Source: Candidatus Lambdaproteobacteria bacterium (lineage in GTDB: Bacteria; SAR324; JACQKK01). From it: DNA of 35,970 bases. Below, piece after piece: positions 1 to 9,036 of this stretch (positions are counted from its first letter, which is position 1; the number at the start of each line of letters is the position of its first letter). The notes below the pieces were generated by a model. The model had not been told where the DNA came from, did not search any database, and worked only from the letters and a program-made list of their open reading frames with translations. The position numbers and the translations under genes are program-made. The stretch covers positions 1 through 35,970 of the forward strand of contig JACQHH010000143.1 in NCBI GenBank assembly GCA_016199125.1. The letters are read 5' to 3'.

Positions 1-51
1 GCGCCAGCCGCCGGAGAGCTGCAGATTGGATCGTTCCAGGATCTCGTTCAT
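1..51 (-). CDS. actF: ActF, alternative complex III membrane subunit (5' fragment, cut by window edge)
   Basis: Only the first 17 codons are inside the window (MNEILERSNLQLSGGWR). The ATG overlaps the stop of the upstream actE gene (ATGA), and a GGGAGG-like ribosome site sits just before it inside actE, so translation is probably coupled. Identity is inferred from position: in alternative complex III operons the gene after the monoheme cytochrome ActE is ActF, an NrfD-family integral membrane protein paralogous to ActC. No membrane segment of it is visible here, so the call rests on context alone. Confidence 0.55.
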   Translation of the reverse strand, partial: MNEILERSNLQLSGGWR

Positions 52-668
52 TGGGAGCCTCCCTGGCCGAACTGCGGGCTCTTCATGTAATTCACCATGT
101 CCCAACGATCCTGTTGCGTTGTTTGAAATCCGTAGGGCGGCATCAGCGGCCCGCCGTAGAGGGCCTTGTTGTAGAGGTGCGGCTCGCTGAGCAACGGGAT
201 GAGACCGGTGATCGGCGGCGCGGGCATGCCCCGCTGCGCGACGGGCGTGTTGGCTTCGCCGGCCAGGCCGTGGCACACAGAGCAATACGTCTCGTAGATG
301 AACCTGCCGCGCCGGATGGATGCCGGCGTGGCCTTGGTGGGGTTGAGCGGCTCCAGATCGCGCTGCAACTGCCCGCCGACCAGGGCCGTGGCCTCGATGA
401 ACGCCTCGCTGCCGGTGCGCGGCACGGAATCCTGCGGAAACTCCTGGAGCGTGCCCTCTTCCTGCGGCTTGAGTGACGGCTGGTTGAACATGTCCAGGTA
501 GAAGGGGTAACTGCGCCCGTCAAACCACGGGCGGGCAAGGTCATAACCCTGGTAGTCGGGGCGCATGGCCCCGGCGGCCCAGGCGATCGCCGCGGCGGCG
601 CCCATCAGGACCAGGGCGACCACGCCGCCGAGCAGGATGGCTTTGGAGGGTTTGCGTTTAAAATTCAC
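48..668 (-). CDS. actE: ActE, monoheme c-type cytochrome of alternative complex III
   Basis: Predicted 206-residue membrane-anchored cytochrome c that would carry electrons within or out of the quinol-oxidising alternative complex III on the periplasmic side. A hydrophobic N-terminal segment (AILLGGVVALVLMG) is followed by a periplasmic domain with one heme-binding CSVCHG motif near residue 128 and a late Met (VNYMKSPQ) that could be an axial ligand. I chose the GTG at 668 because GGAGGAG lies seven bases upstream; the ORF track start is further upstream inside actD, and an ATG at 686 is also possible. It overlaps the end of actD by 11 bases and the start of actF by 4, so the operon looks translationally coupled. 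No lipobox cysteine is present, whereas I recall ActE being lipidated in some bacteria. Confidence 0.85.
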   Translation of the reverse strand: MNFKRKPSKAILLGGVVALVLMGAAAAIAWAAGAMRPDYQGYDLARPWFDGRSYPFYLDMFNQPSLKPQEEGTLQEFPQDSVPRTGSEAFIEATALVGGQLQRDLEPLNPTKATPASIRRGRFIYETYCSVCHGLAGEANTPVAQRGMPAPPITGLIPLLSEPHLYNKALYGGPLMPPYGFQTTQQDRWDMVNYMKSPQFGQGGSQ

Positions 669-1185
669 GAACCAGCTCCTCCACATGATGGTCACGCATG
701 ATCTTCTCCACCGACTCCGCATCGCCGCGGTCGCAGCGCACGACCACGCCGAAGCGATCGTTGGAGAAGCGCCCGTAGTTCTTGAAGGCCTTCGAGGCGG
801 GCATGCGCTTGCGGGCCAGGTCGAAAAATCCCATCACGAACACGCCGATGGCCGTGGAGATTCCGCCCAGCAGCACCATCAGCTCGAAGGCGAAGATGGT
901 ATAGGGCGGAATGCTCACGATGGGCTTGGAGCTCACCGGCAGCACCCAATCCAGGGACATCCACGAGGTCATGGCATAGCCGAAGAACACGCCCAGGCCG
1001 CCAAAGAGCAGGGTCACGAAGGGAATGCGGCTCTGCGGCTCGCCCATGGCATGGTAGATCTCATGGTGCGGAAAGGGCGAAAGCACGCTCAGGTCCTTGC
1101 CGGCTTCCCGCAGCGCGCTGATGGCACCCGTGGCGTCGTCCATGTACTGGAAACTGCCCCAGATGCCGGAAAATGATTTACCCAT
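658..1185 (-). CDS. actD: ActD, DUF3341 membrane subunit of alternative complex III
   Basis: Predicted 175-residue protein with an N-terminal soluble part (GIWGSFQYMDDATGAISALREAG), two central membrane helices (FVTLLFGGLGVFFGYAMTSW and TIFAFELMVLLGGISTAIGV) and a C-terminal cytoplasmic tail. This is the DUF3341 (ActD) layout, and in known complexes ActD packs against the NrfD-type subunits and has no cofactor. The ATG at 1185 is preferred to the GTG at 1197 used by the ORF track, because the AGAGG ribosome site lies ten bases before the ATG but touches the GTG. It follows actC by 21 bases and overlaps actE. Confidence 0.88.
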   Translation of the reverse strand: MGKSFSGIWGSFQYMDDATGAISALREAGKDLSVLSPFPHHEIYHAMGEPQSRIPFVTLLFGGLGVFFGYAMTSWMSLDWVLPVSSKPIVSIPPYTIFAFELMVLLGGISTAIGVFVMGFFDLARKRMPASKAFKNYGRFSNDRFGVVVRCDRGDAESVEKIMRDHHVEELVREF

Positions 1186-1206
1186 GGCCGTCTGCACCTC
1201 TTGCCG

Positions 1207-2577
1207 TTAATGATGGGCCGCAGGGTTTCGGCGAGGCGGCTCCAACCCTTCCTTGACCTCCGCGATGGCCATGCTGGGCATGGCGCGGATGAAGGCCGTG
1301 AACAGGGTGAAGAACATTCCGAAACTGCCAAGTGTGATGCCGAATTCAACGATGGTCGGGTGGTAGCTGCCCCAGTTCGCCGGGTTGAAGTCGCGTTGCA
1401 GCGAGCTCACCACGATGTTGAAGCGCTCGAACCACATGCCGACGTTGATCAGCACCGAGATGATGAACAGGGCGATCACATTGTTGCGAATCTTGAACCG
1501 CCACAAGGGCAAGGGGCTGATCACATTACAGAACACCATGATCCAGAACGCGAAGTTGGGCACCCCGAAGTCGCCCTTGTGGAAGAACGGCGACCCGTCG
1601 CCGATCTCCCCGAAAGGTCGGAAGTAGAACAGCCCCCGCTCGTAGGGCACGCCGCTGTAGTAGGCGATGAAGAACTCCGTGGTGTAGGCGTAACCCACGA
1701 TGATCGAGGTGAACAGGATCACCTTGGCCAGACTCTGCATCACGTGATGGGTGATGTACTTCTCCAGCCCGAACACCGTGCGCAGCGGAATGCAGATGGT
1801 GAGCACCATGGCCAGGCCAGAAAAAATGGCCCCGGCCACGAAGTATGGCGCGAAGATGGTCGTGTGCCAGCCGGGAATCAGCGACATGGCGAAGTCCCAG
1901 GACACGATCGAGTGCACCGAGAACACGAGGGGCGTGGCCAGCGCCGCCAGCAACAGGTAGCCGCGGGCGTAGTGCAGCCACTGCTGGTAGGAGTTGTTCC
2001 AGCCCAGCGCCAGTTGCCAGTAGATCAGCTTGCGGATGCCCTTGGCATTGTCGCGCATGGCCGCCAGATCGGGCACCAGACCGACCACGAAGAACGTCAC
2101 GGAAATGGTGAGGTAGGTGGAGACCGCGAACACGTCCCACAGCAGCGGCGATTTGAAGTTGACCCACAGCATGCGCTGGTTGGGATAGGGAATCAGCCAG
2201 TAGGCCAGCCACACGCGCCCCACGTGAATCAGCGGGAACAGGCCGGCGGTCATCACGGCGAACACGGTCATGGCTTCGGCGGCGCGGTACACCGGCGCCC
2301 GCCAGGGCGCGCGGGTGAGAAAAAACACCGCCGAGATCAGCGTGCCGGCATGGCCGATCCCGATCCAGAACACGAAGTTGGTGATGTAGACGCCCCAGCC
2401 CACCGGGTGCGAAATGCCGCTCAGGCCCAGGCCCACGTCGATCTGGATGGCCCAGCTCAGGGCCCCGATGCCGAACGCAATCACGAACCCCACCAGCAGC
2501 AGGTAGTAGGCCGGTTTGGGCCGCACCAGGGTGCGGAGCATGTCCGCATTGACATCCGCGTAAGTGACGCTACTCAA
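1207..2577 (-). CDS. actC: ActC, NrfD/PsrC-type quinol-binding membrane subunit
   Basis: 456-residue polytopic membrane protein of the NrfD/PsrC family, with about ten hydrophobic helices from YYLLLVGFVIAFGIGALSW to GSFGMFFTLFTAF. In alternative complex III, ActC provides the quinol-oxidising site next to the iron-sulfur chain of ActB and may form a proton path. A recognisable family stretch is IGIGHAGTLISAVFFLTRAPWR near residue 70. The TTG start is supported by a perfect AGGAGG six bases upstream, inside the end of actB, and by the gap of a single base after the actB stop. The ATG at codon 13 is a weaker alternative. Quinone binding is a family inference. Confidence 0.92.
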   Translation of the reverse strand: MSSVTYADVNADMLRTLVRPKPAYYLLLVGFVIAFGIGALSWAIQIDVGLGLSGISHPVGWGVYITNFVFWIGIGHAGTLISAVFFLTRAPWRAPVYRAAEAMTVFAVMTAGLFPLIHVGRVWLAYWLIPYPNQRMLWVNFKSPLLWDVFAVSTYLTISVTFFVVGLVPDLAAMRDNAKGIRKLIYWQLALGWNNSYQQWLHYARGYLLLAALATPLVFSVHSIVSWDFAMSLIPGWHTTIFAPYFVAGAIFSGLAMVLTICIPLRTVFGLEKYITHHVMQSLAKVILFTSIIVGYAYTTEFFIAYYSGVPYERGLFYFRPFGEIGDGSPFFHKGDFGVPNFAFWIMVFCNVISPLPLWRFKIRNNVIALFIISVLINVGMWFERFNIVVSSLQRDFNPANWGSYHPTIVEFGITLGSFGMFFTLFTAFIRAMPSMAIAEVKEGLEPPRRNPAAHH

Positions 2578-2578
2578 C

Positions 2579-5500
2579 TCAAGCCTCCTTGTGGCCGTCT
2601 TCCAGGGTTACTTTGCGCAGGTAGGTGACTGCGGGCCGGTTTTGCAGGTCCGCCAGCACCTCGTATTGCCGCACGCGATGGGCGCCCTCTTCGCGCTGGG
2701 CCTTCCGGGAGACCTCGCTGCCCGGATCGCGCAGGTTGCCGAAGGTCAGGGCGCTGGTGGGGCAGGTCTGCACGCAGGCCGGCGTGATCTCGCCATCGTG
2801 GACAATGCGGCCTTCGCTGCGGGCCTTGTCCTTGGCGCGGGTGATGCGCTGCACGCACATGGTGCATTTTTCCATCACGCCCTTGGAGCGCACCGTCACG
2901 TCCGGGTTGAGCTGCAGGTGCAACGGCGCATCGTGCAGGTATTCGAACCAGTTGAAGCGGCGTACCTTGTAGGCGCAGTTGTTGGAGCAGTACCGTGTCC
3001 CCACGCAGCGGTTGTAGATCTGCGCGTTGAGGCCCTCGGGGTTGTGATACGTGGCGTACACCGGACAGACCGGTTCGCAGCCGGCGTTTTCGCAGTGCTG
3101 GCAGAACATGGGCTGCACCAGCGTGCGATAGCTGTCTCCCGCGCCTTCCAGGAAGCGCTCCACGCGGATCCAGGACATCTCGCGGCCCAGGGCCACGCGC
3201 TCGCGCCCCACCACCGGGACGTTGTTTTCCGCGTAGCAGGCGGCTACGCAGGCCGAGCAGCCGGTGCAGCGGTCGCTGTCCACGGTCATGCCCCAGCGAT
3301 AGGGGTCGTAGTAGCCCGGGGTTTGCTCGCGCTGCGGGTAAAAGAAGTTGCGCCGGGCGGCCCCTTCGCCGTGCTCGCCACCATGGGCCGCCGCGGGCGG
3401 TTCGCCCTTGGCCACCTGGGCCAGGGTCATGCTCTGGATGATGCCGCGGTCCATCTGACGCGGACTGCCGTCGGTCTGCACCAGTTGGGCCTGCTGGCCG
3501 GTGCCTTTCACGGCGACGCGCGTGGCGAGCAAGGCCAGGTCGCCCCCGGCCGCATCGGTGTGGGCCGGCAGCAGCGTCATCACGTTCACGCCCACGTCGT
3601 CGGCATGGCGCCCGGAGCGGCTGTGACCCTGGCCCATGGGAATGGCGATCACGTCCGGATGTACGCCGTAGTGCAGGTAGGCGGCGGTCTCCACTTCGCC
3701 ATAGGGCGAGCTGACCTTGATGCGCTCCCCGTGCCGGATGCCCAGCCGCTTGGCGGTCTCGGGATTGATGTCGGCCCACGAACCCCACACCACCTGCGAA
3801 ATCGGATCGGGAATTTCCTGCAGCCAGGGCTTGTTGGCCCCGCGCCCGTCGCGGTGCCGCAGGGACGCGGTGGGCAGCAGCACCAGCCCTTCGCCTTCGA
3901 ATGCCGGGGGCGCCGCGGGCACCTCCAGCCCGCGCAGGTTCAGCCGCACGGAGCCCGAGAAGGTGACCTGTTGAAACACGCCGCCGTTCTGCAACGCGGT
4001 GCGCCAGAACGCGGCGAAATCGCCCCGCTGTCCTGTCTGGCTCTGCACCTTGGCCCAGGCGGCCTTCAGGTAGTCCTGGTAGGTCGGGGTCTCCTTGAGC
4101 CCGGCCATGCCCAGCGTCGCAGCCACGGAGAGCAGCGTGTCCTCGGCCGCCTTCACGGGAAAGACCGGCGCCATCACCGGCTGCATCAGCCCGTAGACGC
4201 CCGTTTGCGGGAAAGCATCGCCCCAGCGCTCCAGGAACGTCAGACCCGGCAGCACCAGGTGCGCCGCGTGCGTGGTCTCGTCCCAGGCCGAGGAGAGGCT
4301 GACCACGGTTTTCACCTTGCCCAGGGCCTCGGCCATGCCCGCCGCGGGTGGCAGCGCATAGAGCGGATTGGCGCCGTCCACGATCAGCAGGTCGATCTCG
4401 CCGTTGCGCATGCGGTTGATCAGCGCCAGCACGTCGGCATGGGGCGACGAGGGATCGATGCGCTGATTGGCGCCGAAGACCACCGTCTTGCCCAGGTTGC
4501 CGGCGACATAATTGAGCAGATTGACCGCCACCTGCAGGCCCGCCGCGTTGCCGGTGGCCGCGGGCGTGCCGCCGGCCAGCACCAGCGACGGCTCGGCGGA
4601 GGCGATGGCTTTGGCCAGCGCCTTCAGGCGCTCGGCGTCGATGCCGCTGTGACCTGCCGCGCGCTCGATGCCGAAGGGCTGCAGCACACGCTCCAGCTCG
4701 CCGGCCTCGACGCCCGGAATTTTGCGGCGGTTGGCCTCGAACACCTCGCGCGCCAGCCCCAGCGCCACCTCGGCTTCGCTGCCCGGGGCAATGTTCAGCC
4801 ACTCGTCGGCATTGGCGCCGGTGAGGGAGACATGCGGCCCGATGTGCACGAATTTGCCCTTGCGGGCCGCCTTGTCGTCCACGGCGTGCATGGCGGCGAA
4901 CTCGCGGTTCTGCCGCACGGGGCTGAGCCAGGTTTCCAGGAAATCGCTGCCGAAGTTGACCAGCAACTGGGCCTGATCGATGCGGTACTGCGGAATTTCC
5001 GCCCGTGAAAAGACCATCTGGCCGGCGGCCTTGATGGCATTCTGCCCCAACGTGTCCAGCACCACCTTGGGCGAGGCGCCCAGCCCGGCCAGCCACTTGT
5101 CCAGGAATTCGCCGCGGCTGCCCATGGCCGAGTCGGTGATCAGCGCAATGCGCTTGCGCTCCATGACGCCCTGCAAGGCGGCCAGAAACGCGGCTTCCGC
5201 ATCGGCCCAGGTCACGGCCTGCCACGCTTCGGCCTGCCGGCGCATGGCCGACGCGATGCGTGCCGGGTTGTAAAGCGTTTGCAGCGACGACTGCCCGCGG
5301 ATGCACAGCGTGCCCCGATTCACCGGATGGTCCGGATTCCCCTCGGCCTTGATGGCTCGCGCTTCCCGCGTCTTGATCACCATGCCGCACGCCGCCGGAC
5401 ATTCGGCGCACGTGGTGGCGTATTCCACCGGAACACCGGGCGTGAACTCGATGTTCGAGGGCGGCACGAGATAGGGGATCAACTTCTCCGGCGGGTCCGC

Positions 5501-5581
5501 GCACGCCGCCACGGCCGTGGCCGCACCGCCGGCCGCCAGCACTTTGAAGAAGTCGCGTCTGCGAAATCCGTTGTCCGTCAA
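2579..5581 (-). CDS. actB: ActB, iron-sulfur subunit of alternative complex III
   Basis: 1000-residue two-part protein. The first ~700 residues resemble molybdopterin oxidoreductases. The last ~280 form a four-cluster ferredoxin domain with CTGCSACVAACY, CQHCENAGCEPVCP, CVGTRYCSNNC and CTMCVQR...CVQTCP. This is the PsrB/NrfC arrangement that takes electrons from quinol at ActC to the heme subunits. The N-terminus has a Tat motif (RRRDFFK), a hydrophobic run and a possible lipobox (VAAC), so export in folded form and lipidation are likely. A Cys set CAECPAACG...C near residues 57-92 resembles the FS0 ligands of true molybdoenzymes. In characterised ActB proteins this domain is reported to carry no molybdenum. 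The start is TTG with GGAG seven bases upstream. Confidence 0.93.
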   Translation of the reverse strand: MTDNGFRRRDFFKVLAAGGAATAVAACADPPEKLIPYLVPPSNIEFTPGVPVEYATTCAECPAACGMVIKTREARAIKAEGNPDHPVNRGTLCIRGQSSLQTLYNPARIASAMRRQAEAWQAVTWADAEAAFLAALQGVMERKRIALITDSAMGSRGEFLDKWLAGLGASPKVVLDTLGQNAIKAAGQMVFSRAEIPQYRIDQAQLLVNFGSDFLETWLSPVRQNREFAAMHAVDDKAARKGKFVHIGPHVSLTGANADEWLNIAPGSEAEVALGLAREVFEANRRKIPGVEAGELERVLQPFGIERAAGHSGIDAERLKALAKAIASAEPSLVLAGGTPAATGNAAGLQVAVNLLNYVAGNLGKTVVFGANQRIDPSSPHADVLALINRMRNGEIDLLIVDGANPLYALPPAAGMAEALGKVKTVVSLSSAWDETTHAAHLVLPGLTFLERWGDAFPQTGVYGLMQPVMAPVFPVKAAEDTLLSVAATLGMAGLKETPTYQDYLKAAWAKVQSQTGQRGDFAAFWRTALQNGGVFQQVTFSGSVRLNLRGLEVPAAPPAFEGEGLVLLPTASLRHRDGRGANKPWLQEIPDPISQVVWGSWADINPETAKRLGIRHGERIKVSSPYGEVETAAYLHYGVHPDVIAIPMGQGHSRSGRHADDVGVNVMTLLPAHTDAAGGDLALLATRVAVKGTGQQAQLVQTDGSPRQMDRGIIQSMTLAQVAKGEPPAAAHGGEHGEGAARRNFFYPQREQTPGYYDPYRWGMTVDSDRCTGCSACVAACYAENNVPVVGRERVALGREMSWIRVERFLEGAGDSYRTLVQPMFCQHCENAGCEPVCPVYATYHNPEGLNAQIYNRCVGTRYCSNNCAYKVRRFNWFEYLHDAPLHLQLNPDVTVRSKGVMEKCTMCVQRITRAKDKARSEGRIVHDGEITPACVQTCPTSALTFGNLRDPGSEVSRKAQREEGAHRVRQYEVLADLQNRPAVTYLRKVTLEDGHKEA

Positions 5582-5614
5582 GGGATCGCTCCGAATAGAG
5601 AAGCCAAATGATCG

Positions 5615-6283
5615 CTACTTATGACAGGTCAGGCAGTCGGTCAGATGCGGCCGATAGTGGCCCTTGGGGGTTTTGGCGTTCTTGAGAAACGCGCTGCCCT
5701 CGCTGGCCGGTTCCGCGCGCTTGCGCTCCATCATCCCGGGAATCGTGAGGTGGCATTGCAGGCACCAGCCCATCGTACCGAAATTCGCATCCTGCTTCAC
5801 GGTCGTGGGCATGGTCTCGATGGGCCCGTGGCAGGTCTGGCACTGCACGCCGTTGGGATAGACCTCGTTGTTGGCCGTCACGTGCTTGAAATGCGCAAAG
5901 CGCACGAAATCCGGCACGTCGAAGATCTTCACCCAGGGAATGGGCGTCTGGTCCGTCCAGTACTTGACCACCTTCTGCACTTCCATGAGCTGCTGCCCGA
6001 CCAACTGGTGGCAGCCCATGCAGATGCGCACCGGCGGCACGCCCGCCACATCGGAGCGGCGTGCATAAATGTGGCAGTATTCGCAGGAAATCAGGTCCTG
6101 TCCGGCATGAATCTGGTGGCTGAAGCGGATCGGCTGGGGTCCCGCGGGGATTTGCGCCACTTTCGCGTCCGTCAGCAGCTCCACCTGCGCCAACGCCAGG
6201 GCGGGCATCCACAAGAGGGCCACCAGCACGCCGAACGCCAATGCACAGGAAACCCTCTCAAACGCAATGCGGTGATATTTCAT
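5615..6283 (-). CDS. actA: ActA, pentaheme cytochrome c of alternative complex III
   Basis: Predicted 222-residue exported multiheme cytochrome, first gene of the operon. Five CxxCH motifs are visible in order: CEYCH, CMGCH, CQTCH, CLQCH and CLTCH, the last at the extreme C-terminus. Five hemes match known ActA. The N-terminus is a signal peptide or anchor (ALAFGVLVALLWMPALALAQ). I placed the start at the ATG at 6283, with CAGGGA six bases upstream; the longer track ORF adds 29 residues that do not look like coding sequence. actB follows after 33 bases. No strong promoter can be picked upstream. Confidence 0.92.
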   Translation of the reverse strand: MKYHRIAFERVSCALAFGVLVALLWMPALALAQVELLTDAKVAQIPAGPQPIRFSHQIHAGQDLISCEYCHIYARRSDVAGVPPVRICMGCHQLVGQQLMEVQKVVKYWTDQTPIPWVKIFDVPDFVRFAHFKHVTANNEVYPNGVQCQTCHGPIETMPTTVKQDANFGTMGWCLQCHLTIPGMMERKRAEPASEGSAFLKNAKTPKGHYRPHLTDCLTCHK

Positions 6284-6857
6284 GTAAATCCCTGGATGAT
6301 TCGACCTGATCGTCATCACGCACGGAAACGCGCCGCCCCGAATGGCCACCATCCCCCTCAGATGGCTCACTCAGCGCATCCGTTGCATTGCTTGGCTCGT
6401 GGGCACGGTTGCCGGATTGTCGATCTCCGATTTCTCGGCGGGAGTCGAGCAGTCGGTGTCGGACATACCAGTCTGCTCTCGTCGGTAGATCAGTTGCGTC
6501 CGTCAGCGTCAGTGGCTGTACGGTCCTGCGTGTCACGGAAGATCACTAAAAAACATATTCTTCCGAGAATTGCAATGGCCGCCCGGGCGTCCGGGGGAAA
6601 AAAGATTGCCCCGATTCGCGCGCGCCGTGCCAGCGCCAACCCGCCCCCGGCGGGCATCAGCGGCGGACGAGCACGGTTGCGGAACACATGCAGTGAAGCG
6701 GTTCGGCTGTCGCCGCGGGGCGTGCGCAACCCCCGGCCAGGCAGCCATGCGGACAGACGCAACTTGTACCGGGAAATGCCTCGTGTGGCCCGTTGTGCCG
6801 CGCGCGGCGCAGCCGGAACCGGGCCCATCGCGGCCGGGCCGCGATGTGGGGAAGCGT
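6284..6857. other. 574-base gap upstream of the act operon
   Basis: No convincing gene on either strand; the track ORFs here are shadows with no recognisable content. It must hold the act operon promoter. On the minus strand TTGCAA is followed after 17 bases by TTTTTA in the only AT-rich patch (around 6545-6575), but the -10 match is poor and I do not call it. The right end holds the hairpin listed separately. Confidence 0.5.
6826..6846 (-). terminator. Perfect 9-bp hairpin after the PilZ-like gene
   Basis: CATCGCGGC and GCCGCGATG form a perfect nine-base-pair stem around a three-base loop. It begins 11 bases after the PilZ-like stop codon in the minus direction. There is no T-run, so it is either a 3'-end stabilising or pausing hairpin or an unusual terminator in a GC-rich genome. 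Confidence 0.5.
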
Positions 6858-7220
6858 TCAGGCCTGCGGCCGCTCCGCTTCCTCGGCGATGAATTCGAGC
6901 AGTTCGGGGGAAGCGTGCAGGAAGCGCGCGCGCACGGCGAACAGGCCCGGCTCGGCGGGCACCGGTGCGCAATGCACCACCTCTGCGTCGACCATGATCG
7001 AGCCGCGGCAGAGAATCACTTCCAGCACCTTGCCGCCGGGAATGGGCGCCGGTGCGCGGAAGGCAATGCCGTTGGCGTGCAGCGCGATGCCTTCCATTTC
7101 GTCGCCGTACTTGGGCCGCACGACGACGGATTGGGGATAGGGTTTGGGAAATGCGGTTTGCGCGGCGCCGCGGCGGCTTGGCGTCGCCTGCGCCGCGGGC
7201 TGCTGTGTTGAAGGGGTCAT
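6858..7220 (-). CDS. Small PilZ-like domain protein
   Basis: Predicted 120-residue cytoplasmic protein. After a Pro/Ala-rich N-terminus of about 30 residues, the core (GIALHANGIAFRAPAPIPGGKVLEV, then DAEVVHC and AVRARFL) fits the beta-barrel pattern of PilZ domains, which often bind cyclic di-GMP. The N-terminal RxxxR ligand motif is not clear, so binding is doubtful. The ATG at 7220 is chosen because upstream sequence in the longer ORF is Arg/Pro-rich and unlike coding sequence; the ribosome site (AGGTGG) is close to the ATG. It is followed by a strong hairpin and lies between the respiratory operon and the reductase gene, with no evident functional link. It could instead be an unrelated small beta protein. 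Confidence 0.5.
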   Translation of the reverse strand: MTPSTQQPAAQATPSRRGAAQTAFPKPYPQSVVVRPKYGDEMEGIALHANGIAFRAPAPIPGGKVLEVILCRGSIMVDAEVVHCAPVPAEPGLFAVRARFLHASPELLEFIAEEAERPQA

Positions 7221-7447
7221 GACCACCTGGATATCGGGGACGTTGCGCGCTGCAACCCCCCACCGGGGCACGGATTGCCCCGGCCGGCGACGCGCCTGTT
7301 CCCATCGCCCATGCAAGCCTGAGCCCAATGGAGCGTGACCAGGGCTCGGAGCGGAGACGGGCCGCCTGCCGATCATGCTCATCAAGGCGGCGGGGTGCCG
7401 GTCGGCGTGGGAGATCGGCGCATCCGGAGGCGATGCCGGGCTCTTCG

Positions 7448-8848
7448 CTAGCCGCCGAGCGCGGCCAGCATGTCGCCCACGGTGCTGAACTTGTCGCGGG
7501 GCTTGCCCTGTTTCTTGCCGGCGGCCATCTCCAGGGCATCCAGGCGTTTCCAGTCGTTGAAGGACACGTAGCGCACGCCCCGCTTGGCCAGCAACTTGGG
7601 CAGCGTATCCGGCGATCCCTCGATATCCCGGCCGGACGCCAGGGCCGTCACGTCGTCGAGCATGCGCCTGACCGTGGCGATGGAATCGGGCTTGTTGGTG
7701 CCGATCACGCCCGACGGCCCGCGCTTGATCCAGCCGGCCACATACAGCCGCGGGATGGGCTGCCCCGCACCCGGCTCCAGCACGCGCCCGTCGGCGTTGG
7801 CGATGATGCCGGCCTTCTCGTCGAACGGCATGCCGGGCAGAGCCGAACCGCGATAGCCGATGGAGCGGAAGACCATCTGCACGGGCAGCACCTCGGTCTC
7901 GCCCGTCCCGCGGGCGCGCACGGTGCCCTTGTCATCCTTGACGAGCTCGTTCTTCTCGATGCGAATGCCTTCCACCCGCTGCGTGCCCAGGATTTCCGTG
8001 GGGGAGACGAAGAAGCGCGCGCGGATTTTCTTCTCCTTGTCGCCCTCACCGGCGGCAATCTGGCCGGTGAGAATCTCCACGTTGCGCTTGTGTACCGGGT
8101 CCTTGGCGCCGTCGAGGAACTCCTGGCTGATGGGGTCCAGCGACAGGTCGGGCGGGTGCACCACCAGATCGGCGACCTCCATGCTGCACAGCTCGCGAAT
8201 CTCCGGGTTGGTGAAGGCGGCCTGCGCCGGGCCACGCCGCCCCAGCAGGTAGATGGTCTTGACCGTGCTGCGCTTGAGCGCGTCCAGCGCATAGCCCGCG
8301 ATGTCCGTCACTTCCAGCTCGGCGATGGAGCGTGCCAGGATGCGCGTGACGTCCATGGCCACGTTGCCGTTGCCGATCACCGCCACGCTCTGCACCTGGT
8401 CCAGCGCGAAGCTCAGGTCGCGGTAGTCCGGGTGCGCGTTGTACCAGCCCACGAAGATCGTGGCCGGATAGCTGCCGGGCAATTCCTCGCCGGGAATGCC
8501 CATCCTGTTGTCCGTCTCGCAGCCCGTGCAGAACAGCACCTGATGATAGTGGGCCAGCAGGTCCTCGCGCGTGACGTCGCTGCCGAACGTGACGTTGCCG
8601 AAGAAGCGGAAGCGCGGCCGCGCGGCGGTGCGCTCGTAGAGCTTGATCACCGATTTGATCTTCTGGTGATCCGGCGCGACGCCCCCGCGCACCAGGCCGT
8701 AGGGCGTGGGCAGACGGTCGAACATGTCCACGCAGACCTGCGGCTGCTCCTGCCTGAGCAGCTCTTCCGCCGCGTAGAAGCCCGCCGGCCCCGACCCGAC
8801 CACCGCCACGCGCAGCGGATTGCCCGCGCTACCGATCTGTTCTGCCAA
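7448..8848 (-). CDS. fprA: Ferredoxin/adrenodoxin-type NADP+ reductase
   Basis: 466-residue flavoprotein of the adrenodoxin reductase/FprA type, close to the family's usual length. Visible motifs: the FAD-binding VVGSGPAGFYAAEELL at about residue 15, the family signature RLPTPYGLVRGGVAPDHQ near 50, the NADP-binding VIGNGNVAMDVTRIL near 155, and the C-terminal YVAGWIKRGPSGVIGTNKPDS that closes over FAD. It would move electrons between NADPH and a ferredoxin. The TTG start at 8848 has a perfect AGGAGG seven bases upstream, while the ORF extension to 8902 is Arg/Gly-rich and lacks a ribosome site. No ferredoxin gene is adjacent. Confidence 0.9.
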   Translation of the reverse strand: MAEQIGSAGNPLRVAVVGSGPAGFYAAEELLRQEQPQVCVDMFDRLPTPYGLVRGGVAPDHQKIKSVIKLYERTAARPRFRFFGNVTFGSDVTREDLLAHYHQVLFCTGCETDNRMGIPGEELPGSYPATIFVGWYNAHPDYRDLSFALDQVQSVAVIGNGNVAMDVTRILARSIAELEVTDIAGYALDALKRSTVKTIYLLGRRGPAQAAFTNPEIRELCSMEVADLVVHPPDLSLDPISQEFLDGAKDPVHKRNVEILTGQIAAGEGDKEKKIRARFFVSPTEILGTQRVEGIRIEKNELVKDDKGTVRARGTGETEVLPVQMVFRSIGYRGSALPGMPFDEKAGIIANADGRVLEPGAGQPIPRLYVAGWIKRGPSGVIGTNKPDSIATVRRMLDDVTALASGRDIEGSPDTLPKLLAKRGVRYVSFNDWKRLDALEMAAGKKQGKPRDKFSTVGDMLAALGG

Positions 8849-9017
8849 TGCCGATCCTCCTGATCCGTTGCCGCCCCGGCGCCATGCCCTGGCCCGGCGC
8901 AAGTTGCTCAGTCTGCAAGTTGATTTCCACTGTGGCTACAACCCACTAACCAAATCCCGCGGGTTTGGCAATCCGCGACCCGGCCCCGTGTCCGCGACGC
9001 CGACCGTGCCGGGGAAC

Positions 9018-9036
9018 GCCCTGCTGCGCGCAGGGC
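9018..9036. repeat. 7-bp inverted repeat between the response regulator and fprA genes
   Basis: GCCCTGC and GCAGGGC form a perfect seven-base-pair stem around a five-base loop, 64 bases after the response-regulator stop. It lacks a T-run. It may help end that transcript, or it may be chance in GC-rich sequence. Confidence 0.3.

Noticed and set aside
2564-5504. Very long ORFs opposite or out of frame to actB (814 aa plus strand, 976 aa minus strand)
   Set aside because: GC-rich shadow frames: Arg/Gly/His-rich, no motifs, fully covered by actB with four clear iron-sulfur motifs.
2579-5581. ActB as a genuine molybdenum enzyme
   Set aside because: The operon (pentaheme cytochrome, two NrfD-type slots, DUF3341, monoheme cytochrome) is that of alternative complex III, whose ActB domain is described as lacking molybdenum.
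6545-6575. TTGCAA-17-TTTTTA as the act operon promoter
   Set aside because: The -10 matches only two of six positions, and the resulting leader would be very long.
9018-9036. Classical rho-independent terminator after the response regulator
   Set aside because: Stem is good, but there is no T-run on either strand; kept only as an inverted repeat.
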